A DNA stretch of 23,046 bases from Aquirhabdus sp. (GTDB taxonomy: Bacteria > Pseudomonadota > Gammaproteobacteria > Pseudomonadales > Moraxellaceae), in the NCBI GenBank assembly GCA_030150135.1, contig JASLGO010000034.1, positions 1 to 23,046 of the forward strand, read 5' to 3'. How positions within the stretch are numbered: position 1 is the stretch's first letter; the number at the start of each line of letters is the position of its first letter. The notes beneath the pieces were generated by a model, which did not search any database, had not been told where the DNA came from, and worked only from the letters and a program-made list of their open reading frames with translations. The position numbers were made by a program, and so were the translations under genes. Below, piece after piece: positions 7,302 to 15,272 of the stretch.

Positions 7302-8507
7302 TTAGAACATGACGCCTGTTTCAAGTAAGCCTGTAACTTGGTTCTTTTTATCACCATTTACACCAAATTCAGAACCTACAGTTCCTTTGTTAATACCAAC
7401 GAAGGACAACTCAGCACGTGCAAAGAAGATCTTGTATTGATAAGTTGGCGTGATCGTCAAAGACCAAGCCTTGCTACCAGCACCGTACAACAAGCTTGGA
7501 TCAGCAGGATCGTTCTTGCTACCAGTTGAAGTAATATATTCTAAACGAACTGGCAAACTGTAGTTGTCATTAATCTTATAACTTCCCAACACAGCAGCAC
7601 CCGTTGCAGAAGCAGACTTCGTACCCAGTTGATTCAATGCTGGAACATAGTTGTATTGCAAGTATGGTTGCAATGTCCATGGACCGCTTGTGTGGGTATA
7701 GATCAAATTATAAATTTGTCCATTGTTTTGCAAAATTGGCGTCGCTGTAGACGATACATTACTAAAACCGCCAGTATGACCACTACCAGAGAATGCAAAA
7801 ATATTCGAGCTATCCATGGTATATGTCGCAGCAGCAGACACAGTATTGTATTTGTTTGAGTAATAGCCATCATTGAAGGACAACGATAATGCTAGAGGTC
7901 CTTGTGTATAGTTCGCTTGAACACCGCGACTTACAGCAGGCTCTTGACCCCATAACAGACCACGTTGAATATTCATGTTCTCAAATGAGAAAGTGTACTC
8001 ATCACCAATCAAAGTTGGCAACTTACCAACCATCACGTTAAAACTGTCTGTCGGTGCAAGTTTGATAAACCCTTGAGAGAAAACACCATAAGTCGCAGCA
8101 GGAGTTTTCTCAGCTTTAACATAAGGCACGCCTAAAGCTGGGATTGAATAGCTACCAAATTGACCAGAAAATTGAACGAGACCATCAGTTTTGTTGATAA
8201 AAACTTGCGCATTGCTCACATCTGTTTGCGAACTCGCGACGGTACCAACACGGTTGTTTTGAGTTTGTACTAGGGCGCTCGCTACACCTGTTACAAATAC
8301 ATTGCCAACTGGACCTGCATCAAAGCTAAACGGTTTAGCATCAGCACTCAACACGCCACCCAAGCTAGGAAATGACGGCAGTGCTGGACCTGCTGGCGCT
8401 GCTGGTGCAGCTGCGTCATCAGCGTATGCAACTGCAGACAGTCCTAATACAGCTAATGAAGACACTAACACGGTCAATTTTGCTGTTTTCACAATTGCTG
8501 TTTTCAT
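7302..8507 (-). CDS. Putative outer-membrane beta-barrel protein (BBP2/OmpL-like porin)
   Basis: 401-residue exported protein. Residues 1-29 are a signal peptide with a basic start, a hydrophobic core and an AYA cleavage site before DDAA. A short Ala/Pro-rich linker (about 30-48) follows. The rest has the alternating pattern, frequent aromatic residues and Gly/Asn/Ser turns of an outer-membrane barrel. Segments such as NAQVFINKTDGLVQFSGQFG, FIKLAPTDSFNVMVGKLPTL and FSFENMNIQRGLLWGQ are typical of the putative beta-barrel porin-2 (OmpL-like) family. The protein ends in Phe, as barrel proteins usually do for BAM recognition. Substrate is unknown. The ATG has GGGGAG eight bases upstream. It has its own promoter region and terminator, so it is probably monocistronic. 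Confidence 0.85.
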   Translation of the reverse strand: MKTAIVKTAKLTVLVSSLAVLGLSAVAYADDAAAPAAPAGPALPSFPSLGGVLSADAKPFSFDAGPVGNVFVTGVASALVQTQNNRVGTVASSQTDVSNAQVFINKTDGLVQFSGQFGSYSIPALGVPYVKAEKTPAATYGVFSQGFIKLAPTDSFNVMVGKLPTLIGDEYTFSFENMNIQRGLLWGQEPAVSRGVQANYTQGPLALSLSFNDGYYSNKYNTVSAAATYTMDSSNIFAFSGSGHTGGFSNVSSTATPILQNNGQIYNLIYTHTSGPWTLQPYLQYNYVPALNQLGTKSASATGAAVLGSYKINDNYSLPVRLEYITSTGSKNDPADPSLLYGAGSKAWSLTITPTYQYKIFFARAELSFVGINKGTVGSEFGVNGDKKNQVTGLLETGVMF

Positions 8508-8976
8508 ACTTCATGCTCCCCAAGAACATTTATGTGTATCATTTATGAAAATCACGAACCCTTGAATTAAATCCTCATCAAAGGTGTGAGACCTCTTTCT
8601 CAGTCACAATTATTAATACAATTGTCATGCCAAGTTCACAAGACTCCCGTATTTTGAAACAGCAGATATAAGTATTTCGTTAATTTTACTCAGCTCCCTA
8701 TATAAAACATGCCAATTCTCGGCAGTTTTTATTCCCTTATGCGCAAGATCAGTGCATACAGATGACTTATTCCCTCCACCACACATTTCGCACCAACAAA
8801 ATACACACAATGATCATTTTTGGTGCGAAGATTAAAATAAGTACAGATTACGTGCGAATCTATCAATGTTGTGGTATGTTTTTACTCTAACTGCTCCGAA
8901 ATACGTTCTAATTAAATCCAAGCACGGCTATAGTAGTCATAAAAATGAATCATAAAAATTTGATGGGAGCATACCG
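8508..8976. other. 469-base divergent intergenic region (beta-barrel gene / cpdA)
   Basis: AT-rich spacer between divergently transcribed genes. I see no gene in it. It holds a candidate minus-strand promoter with an overlapping inverted repeat (8606-8641) and a ten-base perfect inverted repeat, TTCGCACCAA (8787-8796) with TTGGTGCGAA (8820-8829). Towards cpdA there is a TATAGT box at 8929-8934 with no good -35, and GGGAG at 8965-8969 as its ribosome site. Confidence 0.6.
8606..8641 (-). promoter_or_regulatory. Candidate sigma-70 promoter and operator-like repeat for the beta-barrel gene
   Basis: On the minus strand, TTGTGA (complement of 8636-8641) and TATTAA (complement of 8613-8618) are separated by exactly 17 bases; each matches the consensus at four of six positions. 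The -10 box lies inside an inverted repeat ACAATT/AATTGT (8606-8611 with 8620-8625), a layout suited to a repressor. The untranslated leader would be about 100 bases. Inferred from pattern only. Confidence 0.4.
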
Positions 8977-9810
8977 TTGAGCAGAAATGTGTTGTCCATC
9001 ACAACAACCGACCAAGATCGACCTATTCGCATCATACAGATCTCAGATAGTCACTTATTTGAAAGTCGCGATACCGAATTACTTGGCATGAATACTGAAG
9101 ACAGTTTTCAGGCTGTAATCGATCTCATCAAAAAAGAAAATTCCGACAAAAAATTATCTTTATTTGTTGCAACGGGCGATATTGCACAAACACCCTCCGA
9201 AAGAACATACGCACGGTTTCTCGAAAAAATGCAAACGTTTGAAGAACCTTGTGTGTGGCTGCAAGGAAATCATGATCTAAATGACTTATTTTTATCCCAA
9301 CAAAATCATGCTGCAAATATGGATGTCATCACATTAGGCAACCAGTGGCTCATTATTATGTTGAATTCCAGTAGCGACCACGAGATTACTGGATACTTCA
9401 CAGAAGAAGAATTGCTATGGCTCGCGAAACAACTGAGTCACTACCCAGATAGACATATCATCATTGCCATGCACCACAATCCCATCCCGATTCAATCGAA
9501 GTGGTTAGATCAAATCGGACTATCGAATGCAGAAGACTTCTGGGCCATTGTTGATCAAACACCACAAGTCAAGGCCGTTATACACGGACATATTCATCAG
9601 AATTTCGAATTTACTCGCGGATCAGTCAAAGTATGGGCATGCCCATCAACCTGCATTCAATTTAAGCCACTTTGCGACACGTTCACCTTAGATAATCTTC
9701 CCCCTGGATATCGCTGGTTTGACTTATATGCAAATGGGCAAATCAATACAGGAATTTCTCGACTGGCATCCATGCCCGCAGGAATAGATTTTAATTCTTC
9801 AGGCTACTAA
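8977..9810 (+). CDS. cpdA: 3',5'-cyclic-AMP phosphodiesterase (class III metallophosphoesterase)
   Basis: Hydrolyses cAMP to AMP in the cytosol and so lowers CRP-type signalling. The 277 residues carry the full calcineurin-like metal-site series: Asp24 and His26 (QISDSHL), Asp68 (ATGDIAQ), GNHD at 97-100, the histidine pair AMHHNP at 166-167 and GHIH at 204-207. The length matches CpdA proteins (about 275). The start is the TTG at 8977, chosen because GGGAG lies seven bases upstream; an in-frame GTG four codons later is the alternative. It precedes dksA in the same direction with a 180-base gap, so it may have separate transcription. Substrate preference for cAMP is taken from family similarity and context; related enzymes can act on other phosphodiesters. 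Confidence 0.9.
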   Translation: MSRNVLSITTTDQDRPIRIIQISDSHLFESRDTELLGMNTEDSFQAVIDLIKKENSDKKLSLFVATGDIAQTPSERTYARFLEKMQTFEEPCVWLQGNHDLNDLFLSQQNHAANMDVITLGNQWLIIMLNSSSDHEITGYFTEEELLWLAKQLSHYPDRHIIIAMHHNPIPIQSKWLDQIGLSNAEDFWAIVDQTPQVKAVIHGHIHQNFEFTRGSVKVWACPSTCIQFKPLCDTFTLDNLPPGYRWFDLYANGQINTGISRLASMPAGIDFNSSGY

Positions 9811-9990
9811 AAAGCCCGCTGAGCAGACTGGAAATAGAAGTTAGAAATGTTTTCATGCTAATTATTGCTTAGACTGAAAAATCGTGATAAAAGACGCGCT
9901 GAAAATTTTTTTCTGATATTGCGCTTCCTCAGCGGTCTAACTCACCTACAGGAAGTAGCATAAGCAATAATAGCAACGGTGACCAAAAAT

Positions 9991-10488
9991 ATGACCGACT
10001 CGACTAAGACACCACGCAAAAGTGCTGCGAAACCAAAGCCGAAGGCATCGGCTTCGACATTAGGCGGAACAGCAGCAAGTTTATATGGCATAGAACCATA
10101 TGTTCTCGCAGCCGGTGAAGAATACATGTCTGAAGGTCAACTCGATCACTTCCGACGTATCCTCAACGCTTGGCGCGCAGAACTCATGCAAGAAGTTGAT
10201 CGCACCATGACTCATATGCAAGACGAATCAAACGTCATGGCTGATGTGAATGATCGTGCGACTCAAGAAGAAGAGTTCGCTATCGAACTCCGCACACGCG
10301 ATCGTGAGCGTAAATTGATTCGTAAAATTGAGAAATCAATTAAAGAAATCGATGACGAAGATTATGGCTATTGTGAAACATGTGGTATTGAAATTGGCTT
10401 GCGTCGCTTGGAAGCACGTCCAACGGCAACACAATGTATCGACTGCAAAACGCTTTCTGAAATCAAAGAAAAGCAAAACAACGGCTAA
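9991..10488 (+). CDS. dksA: RNA polymerase-binding transcription factor DksA
   Basis: Binds the RNA polymerase secondary channel and works with ppGpp in the stringent response, repressing rRNA and activating amino-acid synthesis promoters. The 165 residues align with E. coli DksA (151) except for a longer basic Lys/Ala/Pro-rich N-terminus (residues 1-30). The coiled-coil tip motif DVNDRA carries the two essential aspartates (Asp85 and Asp88). The four-cysteine zinc finger is intact (CETC at 128-131 and CIDC at 149-152). A GTG at 9979 is in frame, but I chose the ATG at 9991 because GGTGA, a good anti-16S match, lies eight bases before it and overlaps that GTG. gluQ starts 20 bases after the stop, the classic dksA-gluQ pair. 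An eight-base inverted repeat CCGCTGAG/CTCAGCGG (9816-9823, 9928-9935) lies in the leader. Confidence 0.97.
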   Translation: MTDSTKTPRKSAAKPKPKASASTLGGTAASLYGIEPYVLAAGEEYMSEGQLDHFRRILNAWRAELMQEVDRTMTHMQDESNVMADVNDRATQEEEFAIELRTRDRERKLIRKIEKSIKEIDDEDYGYCETCGIEIGLRRLEARPTATQCIDCKTLSEIKEKQNNG

Positions 10489-10508
10489 TACATATCACGG
10501 TGTGAGTC

Positions 10509-11414
10509 TTGATCTTGCATCCTGAGCGTTCATATACGGGTCGGTTTGCGCCATCGCCAACCGGCCCGTTGCATTTTGGCTCTTTAATTACCGCCCTCGC
10601 TAGCTGGTGCGAAGCTCGTCATCATCATGGCCATTGGTTAGTCCGCATCGAAGATACAGACATTCCGCGTAATCAACTTGGTGCAGAAGCACAAATTCTT
10701 GCAGCCTTAAATGCTTATGGTCTACATGCAGACCTGCCGATTGAACGTCAGCAAGATCATCTTGCGTATTATCATCACATCATTGATGCATTGGCTGCCA
10801 AAGGATTGGTTTATGCCTGCGCTTGTACCCGTAAGCAACTAGCAGGTTTAACGGCCTATCCAAATACTTGCCGAGATAAAAACTTACCTTTTGAAGGCAA
10901 TGCCATTCGTCTGCGCGTACCAGATGAACTGATCTGCTTTACTGATCGGATTAAAGGAACAATATGCGAGAACTTAATACAAACGACAGGTGACTTTGTC
11001 TTACGTCGGCGCGATGGAATTATTAGCTATCAACTTGCTGTTGTCATTGATGATATGAGGCAGAATGTCACTGATATCGTGCGTGGTGCTGATCTACTCG
11101 ATAACACGGCTCGGCAAATTTGGTTAAGGAAATGTCTGAATACACTGAAATTACCAGAACTATCAACGATTGAGCCAACCTATTGTCATATTCCATTAGC
11201 AATGAATGCTCAAGGTCAAAAGCTGTCTAAACAGAATCTTGCGATGGCGTTGCAATGCACTGAAATCATTCCCACTCTGCAAAAAGCATTTACAGCACTT
11301 GGACAAGATCACATTAAGGCAGAGTCAGTGAATGATTTTTTACAACACGCAGCTCAAATCTGGGATCTAGATCGAGTTCCAAGAGACACTCAGATTTCTG
11401 GAATTTTTCTTTAG
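10509..11414 (+). CDS. gluQ: Glutamyl-Q tRNA(Asp) synthetase
   Basis: Attaches glutamate to queuosine at the wobble position of tRNA(Asp). It is a truncated glutamyl-tRNA synthetase paralogue with only the catalytic domain. The 301 residues contain the class I signatures GRFAPSPTGPLHFGSL (the HIGH-like motif) and KLSKQ at 238-242 (the KMSKS-like motif). The zinc-binding set Cys104, Cys106, Tyr117 and Cys121 matches the YadB pattern, and RIEDTDIPR and IVRGADLLDNT are family blocks. The length without an anticodon domain distinguishes it from GltX (about 470). The start is the TTG at 10509, with GGTG six bases ahead; a second TTG at 10515 is possible. It is co-directional with dksA and ends at a strong bidirectional terminator. 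Confidence 0.95.
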   Translation: MILHPERSYTGRFAPSPTGPLHFGSLITALASWCEARHHHGHWLVRIEDTDIPRNQLGAEAQILAALNAYGLHADLPIERQQDHLAYYHHIIDALAAKGLVYACACTRKQLAGLTAYPNTCRDKNLPFEGNAIRLRVPDELICFTDRIKGTICENLIQTTGDFVLRRRDGIISYQLAVVIDDMRQNVTDIVRGADLLDNTARQIWLRKCLNTLKLPELSTIEPTYCHIPLAMNAQGQKLSKQNLAMALQCTEIIPTLQKAFTALGQDHIKAESVNDFLQHAAQIWDLDRVPRDTQISGIFL

Positions 11415-11431
11415 TAAAAAATCTGACATAA

Positions 11432-11467
11432 AAAAAGCCCATTCATCAAATTTTGAATGGGCTTTTT
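11432..11467. terminator. Bidirectional rho-independent terminator between gluQ and ftsW
   Basis: Fourteen-pair perfect stem: AAAAAGCCCATTCA (11432-11445) with TGAATGGGCTTTTT (11454-11467), loop of eight bases. T-runs are present on both strands, so it can stop both the rightward cpdA/dksA/gluQ and the leftward murD/ftsW transcripts, whose stops lie within 25 bases on either side. Confidence 0.95.
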
Positions 11468-11487
11468 ATTAACCTTAAAGCCTAGAA

Positions 11488-12708
11488 CTATCCCGCCAAA
11501 TACGCTTCTCGTGCACTCCGCGGCTTCGGTTTTTGAGTTTCTTGATCTATACGCAACAGCACACCAATCATCATCAAAGAGATCACCAGCGATGTACCAC
11601 CATAACTAATGAAAGGCAAAGTCAAACCTTTAGTGGGCAGCATACCCATGTTCATCCCACCATTCACCAAAATCTGTAGCAAGAAAATCGTGGCAATCCC
11701 ATAAGCCAGATAACCCGCAGACGCATATTGATTCGCCAAAGCACGATGCCCTATCCGCATACATGAAATCACCATAATCATCAGCAAGCCAAATAAACAG
11801 GCAATCCCAACGAAACCTAACTCTTCACCAATGATCGCAAGCAAGAAGTCAGTATGCGCCTCAGGTAGATAAGATAATTTTTGTACACTATGACCTAAGC
11901 CTGCGCCAGTCACTTCACCACGACCGAATGCAATCAGACTCTGTTTCAACTGATAATCTGCCCCAAGCTCATCATCCCAAGGGTTCATAAAGGTCGTCAT
12001 ACGCTTCAAGCGATAAGGTTCAAAAATAATCGCGATCGCTAATGATAATAATGCTCCCCCAAGCATGACACCAAATTGACGTACAGGTGCTCCAGCAAGA
12101 AAGAAAACAGCCATCATACTGGCAACGACCACCACACTTGCCCCGAGATCAGGCTCAAGAATAATCATTGTCAACACGGATACCATAGGAACAAGCAGTC
12201 GAAAAAATCCTGACCAACTAAATCGAATTTCATCCTCACGGCGCACGACATAATCTGCGGTAAACAATACCATTACAAATTTAGCAAATTCAGAAGGCTG
12301 AAAAGTAAAACCCGCCAGTTTGATCCAGCGTTTTGAACCATTCACATCTGCACCGATACCCGGAATAAGCACAAGCGCCAATAAAATCCAGACTAGAAAC
12401 CACAATAAAAAAGTTTGACTAAACCATGCTTTTAAAGGGATTTTTGCAGCGATGAACACAGCAAATAACCCAACAAATAAATAAATTAATTGTCGTGTAA
12501 TAAAGTACAAAGGTTGATGATATTTATAATCACCATAGGGAATCGATGCAGAACCAATCATCGTTGTCCCAATACAAATCAGCGCAATCACGCTGAATAA
12601 CAAGACACGACGTGCAGTCAATTCATCCATAATCGCAGGAATGGATACAAACTTACTCCATAAGGTACTTAAGCGAGATTGAACATCTTTTACCGACTTA
12701 GAAACCAT
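11488..12708 (-). CDS. ftsW: Septal peptidoglycan polymerase FtsW (SEDS family)
   Basis: Polytopic inner-membrane SEDS glycosyltransferase that polymerises lipid II at the division septum with FtsI. The 406 residues have about ten hydrophobic segments. Family blocks are clear: GADVNGSKRWIKLAGFTFQPSEFAK, ILEPDLGASVVV, the periplasmic loop FMNPWDDELGADYQLKQSLIAFG with the conserved acidic residues, GLGHSVQKLSYLPEAHTDF, and the C-terminal NGGMNMGMLPTKGLTLPFISYGG. The last of these favours FtsW over RodA, as does the murD partner. The ATG is supported by AGGT seven bases upstream. It lies 61 bases after murD on the same strand, so the two are probably one transcript, closed by the bidirectional terminator. 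Confidence 0.96.
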   Translation of the reverse strand: MVSKSVKDVQSRLSTLWSKFVSIPAIMDELTARRVLLFSVIALICIGTTMIGSASIPYGDYKYHQPLYFITRQLIYLFVGLFAVFIAAKIPLKAWFSQTFLLWFLVWILLALVLIPGIGADVNGSKRWIKLAGFTFQPSEFAKFVMVLFTADYVVRREDEIRFSWSGFFRLLVPMVSVLTMIILEPDLGASVVVVASMMAVFFLAGAPVRQFGVMLGGALLSLAIAIIFEPYRLKRMTTFMNPWDDELGADYQLKQSLIAFGRGEVTGAGLGHSVQKLSYLPEAHTDFLLAIIGEELGFVGIACLFGLLMIMVISCMRIGHRALANQYASAGYLAYGIATIFLLQILVNGGMNMGMLPTKGLTLPFISYGGTSLVISLMMIGVLLRIDQETQKPKPRSAREAYLAG

Positions 12709-12769
12709 GCTTGATACCTGTCATGTCCATATTTATAACGTTCCAATACACTCTACTTGAGAAAAATAC

Positions 12770-14143
12770 TTAAACTGCTAATACCAACTGCTCAAACTGA
12801 GTCCCTCGATCCTCATAATTGAGGAACATATCAAAACTTGCGCACGCTGGTGACAGTAAAACCGCATCACCAGCCAGACTTGCCTTGCGGCATTGCTGTA
12901 ATGCATCACTCAATGTTTCAGCATGGACAATCGCAACCTGATGTTCAGCAAGTGTCGCTTGTAATGCAGTTTCAATAATCGGTGCATCTTCACCAATCAA
13001 TACAACAACACGTCCAAAACGTCCCAAAGGCGCTGCCAGTGGTTTAAAGTCTTGACCTTTACCTACGCCGCCTAAGATCACCGCTAATTTACCACTCGGC
13101 TTGCTCACACATGTCGAGGTCAGTGCTGCACCTAAGCCTTCAATCGCTGCGAGCGTTGCACCAACATTCGTGCCTTTTGAATCATTATAGAAACGTACAC
13201 CGTGTTGCTCCGCCACAAATTGACAACGATGCGCTAGGCCCACAAATTCGCGCAACGTCTTGAGCATGGCATCCATCGGCAGGCCGACTGCTTCACCTAA
13301 GGCTAATGCTGCTAATGCATTCGCGGCATTGTGGCTGCCTTGGATTTTCATTTCGCGGGTTGAAAGCAAGCGATTACGACCTTTTGCCAACCACATCGTG
13401 CCATCTAAATCACGCAATATGCCAAAATCATTGATATCTGGCGCATTCAAACCAAAACTACGCATTGGCGTAGTATCCGCAATCAATGGCCTAGTTAACG
13501 TGTCATCACGATTCACCACATAACTCTGGCATTGCTGAAAAATACGATGTTTCGCGGTGTGATACGCCAGCATGTCATCATAACGATCCATGTGGTCTTC
13601 GCTAATATTCAATACCACCGCAACGGCTGCGGCTAAATTCGATGTGGTTTCCAACTGAAAACTGGATAATTCTAAGACAATCAACTCTGGATCATTATCC
13701 AAAAGCTCAAGTGCAGGCTTACCTAGATTGCCACCGACAGCAACACGTAGACCTGCATTTTCAGCCATCTCACCGACCAAAGTTGTCACGGTACTCTTTG
13801 CATTTGAACCCGTGATTGCAACAATCGGTGCAGCCGTTGCACGGCGTAACAGCTGAATATCGCCAATGACCGAAACACCCTTCGCAATCGCTGCTTGAAC
13901 TGCAGGCTCAGATAATGCCAGACCAGGGCTTAAAATAATCTCTTCTGCTCGACATAGCAGCTCCTGATCGAGGCCTCCCAAATGACACGCGACATCATCA
14001 GGTAAATCAACCAAACCCGGCGGATCAAGTCGAGTATCTGTCACCGCAACCTTATAGCCTTGATCGACCAAATAACGCACAACAGACACACCTGTCTTGC
14101 CTAATCCAGCGACAACCTTCAAACCACCACGCTGTATTAACAT
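12770..14143 (-). CDS. murD: UDP-N-acetylmuramoyl-L-alanine--D-glutamate ligase
   Basis: Cytosolic ATP-dependent Mur ligase that adds D-glutamate to UDP-MurNAc-L-Ala in peptidoglycan precursor synthesis. The 457 residues show the N-terminal Rossmann UDP-binding domain (VAGLGKTGVSVVRYL), the ATP-binding P-loop GSNAKST at 112-118, LELSSFQLE, the NISEDHMDRY block, HNAANALAAL and the C-terminal NDSKGTNVGAT, with the closing SPACASFDMFLNYEDRG typical of MurD. Length is normal (E. coli 438). The P-loop has Ala where E. coli has Gly, a change I recognise from other gammaproteobacterial MurD. It pairs with ftsW downstream; the usual mraY and murG neighbours are missing, indicating that the division/cell-wall cluster is split in this genome. 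Confidence 0.97.
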   Translation of the reverse strand: MLIQRGGLKVVAGLGKTGVSVVRYLVDQGYKVAVTDTRLDPPGLVDLPDDVACHLGGLDQELLCRAEEIILSPGLALSEPAVQAAIAKGVSVIGDIQLLRRATAAPIVAITGSNAKSTVTTLVGEMAENAGLRVAVGGNLGKPALELLDNDPELIVLELSSFQLETTSNLAAAVAVVLNISEDHMDRYDDMLAYHTAKHRIFQQCQSYVVNRDDTLTRPLIADTTPMRSFGLNAPDINDFGILRDLDGTMWLAKGRNRLLSTREMKIQGSHNAANALAALALGEAVGLPMDAMLKTLREFVGLAHRCQFVAEQHGVRFYNDSKGTNVGATLAAIEGLGAALTSTCVSKPSGKLAVILGGVGKGQDFKPLAAPLGRFGRVVVLIGEDAPIIETALQATLAEHQVAIVHAETLSDALQQCRKASLAGDAVLLSPACASFDMFLNYEDRGTQFEQLVLAV

Positions 14144-14235
14144 GTCGTGCTCCTTATATGATTCATCAGAAATTTCGGTCTAAAACCAATCTCTACCCAC
14201 AATCGATTCAATTCGCGATACGATTAACAGCGCGA

Positions 14236-14934
14236 TTAACGGCGCGATAAAAAACCGCTTTCCTGCAACAGCGCCATCGTTACACCACTCTCTGTTCCGC
14301 TATTTCCCACGGTATCTGCAGCACGATCACCCAGTATTAATCGCTCTAAATAACGTGCTAACACATCGACTTCGAGATTCACAAAACTGCCAACTTTCCA
14401 ATCATTGATATTGGTATGGTTTGCAGTATGCGGTACCAAGTTCAGGCTGAGTGTAGACCCACTTAATTGGTTAATGGTTAAGCTAATCCCATCCACCGTC
14501 ACAGAGCCTTTTTCAGCTAAATAACGAGCCAGTTCTCGTGGGGCGCGAACTTCATAATACAGCGAACGTGCATCTTGACGCTGAACCACGATCTCGCCTA
14601 AACCATCAACATGACCACTGACCAAATGCCCACCGAGACGCGTTGTCGGTAACAAGGCTTTTTCTAAGTTTACGCGAGTTCCGATTTTCCATTGACCTAA
14701 AGTTGTCCGACGTAATGTCTCCCCCGACACATCCGCAACATAATAATCAGCACCCATTTCAATCACGGTCAAACAAATGCCATTTGTTGCAATTGAATCA
14801 CCCAAATGAACATCTGACATTGATAAAGTACTGTGGCTACCGCTACCCGAGGTTTGAACAGTCACACGAACGTCCCCACCCTGTGGCACTATGGCGCGAA
14901 TAGACCCAACAGATTCGATAATTCCAGTAAACAT
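14236..14934 (-). CDS. ribE: Riboflavin synthase, alpha subunit
   Basis: Dismutates two molecules of 6,7-dimethyl-8-ribityllumazine to riboflavin plus a pyrimidine, the last step of riboflavin synthesis. The 232 residues consist of two similar lumazine-binding barrels. The first begins with the invariant MFTGIIESVG and has GDSIATNGICLTV; the second has LGGHLVSGHVDGLG and KGSVTVDGISLTIN. The C-terminal 25 residues are a less conserved extension beyond the usual 200-215 residue core. The ATG is fixed by MFTGII and has AGGAAG just upstream. Some annotators call this gene ribC. It is on the same strand as nrdR-ribD but separated from them by an opposite-strand rcnB-like gene. I see no FMN riboswitch upstream. 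Confidence 0.96.
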   Translation of the reverse strand: MFTGIIESVGSIRAIVPQGGDVRVTVQTSGSGSHSTLSMSDVHLGDSIATNGICLTVIEMGADYYVADVSGETLRRTTLGQWKIGTRVNLEKALLPTTRLGGHLVSGHVDGLGEIVVQRQDARSLYYEVRAPRELARYLAEKGSVTVDGISLTINQLSGSTLSLNLVPHTANHTNINDWKVGSFVNLEVDVLARYLERLILGDRAADTVGNSGTESGVTMALLQESGFLSRR

Positions 14935-15272
14935 ACGCTTCCTAAACCTGATCTATAAAAAATAGGCTTCTTAAATTTAAGCCTCTTACTCATCTACGTC
15001 CACGCTACGTAAAAAAACGTATCACACACCAAAGAGCACAATAGGGACACGAACACCGAACACAAAGTCCATAATTTAAGACACTTGAGTCAGCATAATC
15101 ACATTAAGCAACTTGCCCAAGATCATTTGAATATATTAACCGAATGATCACGCTAAGTCTCTTTTGTATGGTAATTCATACAAAGTCACTTTATGAGATG
15201 GGCAAAGTGATGACTACAGAATGACGTCATCTATTCGCAACGACGTATTATCATTTGACGAAGGAGCTTCCC
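14935..15272. other. 338-base divergent intergenic region (ribE / rcnB-like gene)
   Basis: Gene-free spacer carrying control signals for two divergent genes. The ribE-proximal part (14935-15110) is AT-rich with nothing I recognise beyond the ribosome site. The rcnB-proximal half is dense in inverted repeats, described separately. AAGGAG at 15261-15266 is the ribosome site of the rcnB-like gene. Confidence 0.55.
15121..15229 (+). promoter_or_regulatory. Cluster of inverted repeats upstream of the rcnB-like gene
   Basis: Successive dyads occur within 110 bases: GATCATT/AATGATC (15121-15127 with 15143-15149), TTTGTATG/CATACAAA (15163-15170 with 15177-15184, six-base spacer), TCACTTT/AAAGTGA (15186-15192 with 15204-15210), and the eight-base palindrome TGACGTCA (15222-15229). 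Their position directly ahead of the gene suggests binding sites for one or more dimeric regulators. Which regulator cannot be read from the sequence. Confidence 0.4.

Noticed and set aside
13789..13810. MurD P-loop GSNAKST as a damaged active site
   Set aside because: The lysine, serine and threonine are intact, and an alanine at this place is, to my knowledge, normal in other gammaproteobacterial MurD proteins.
14935..15272. FMN riboswitch ahead of ribE
   Set aside because: I looked for the conserved FMN-aptamer core (AGGGGC-type and paired helices) and did not find it on the minus strand here or ahead of nrdR-ribD.
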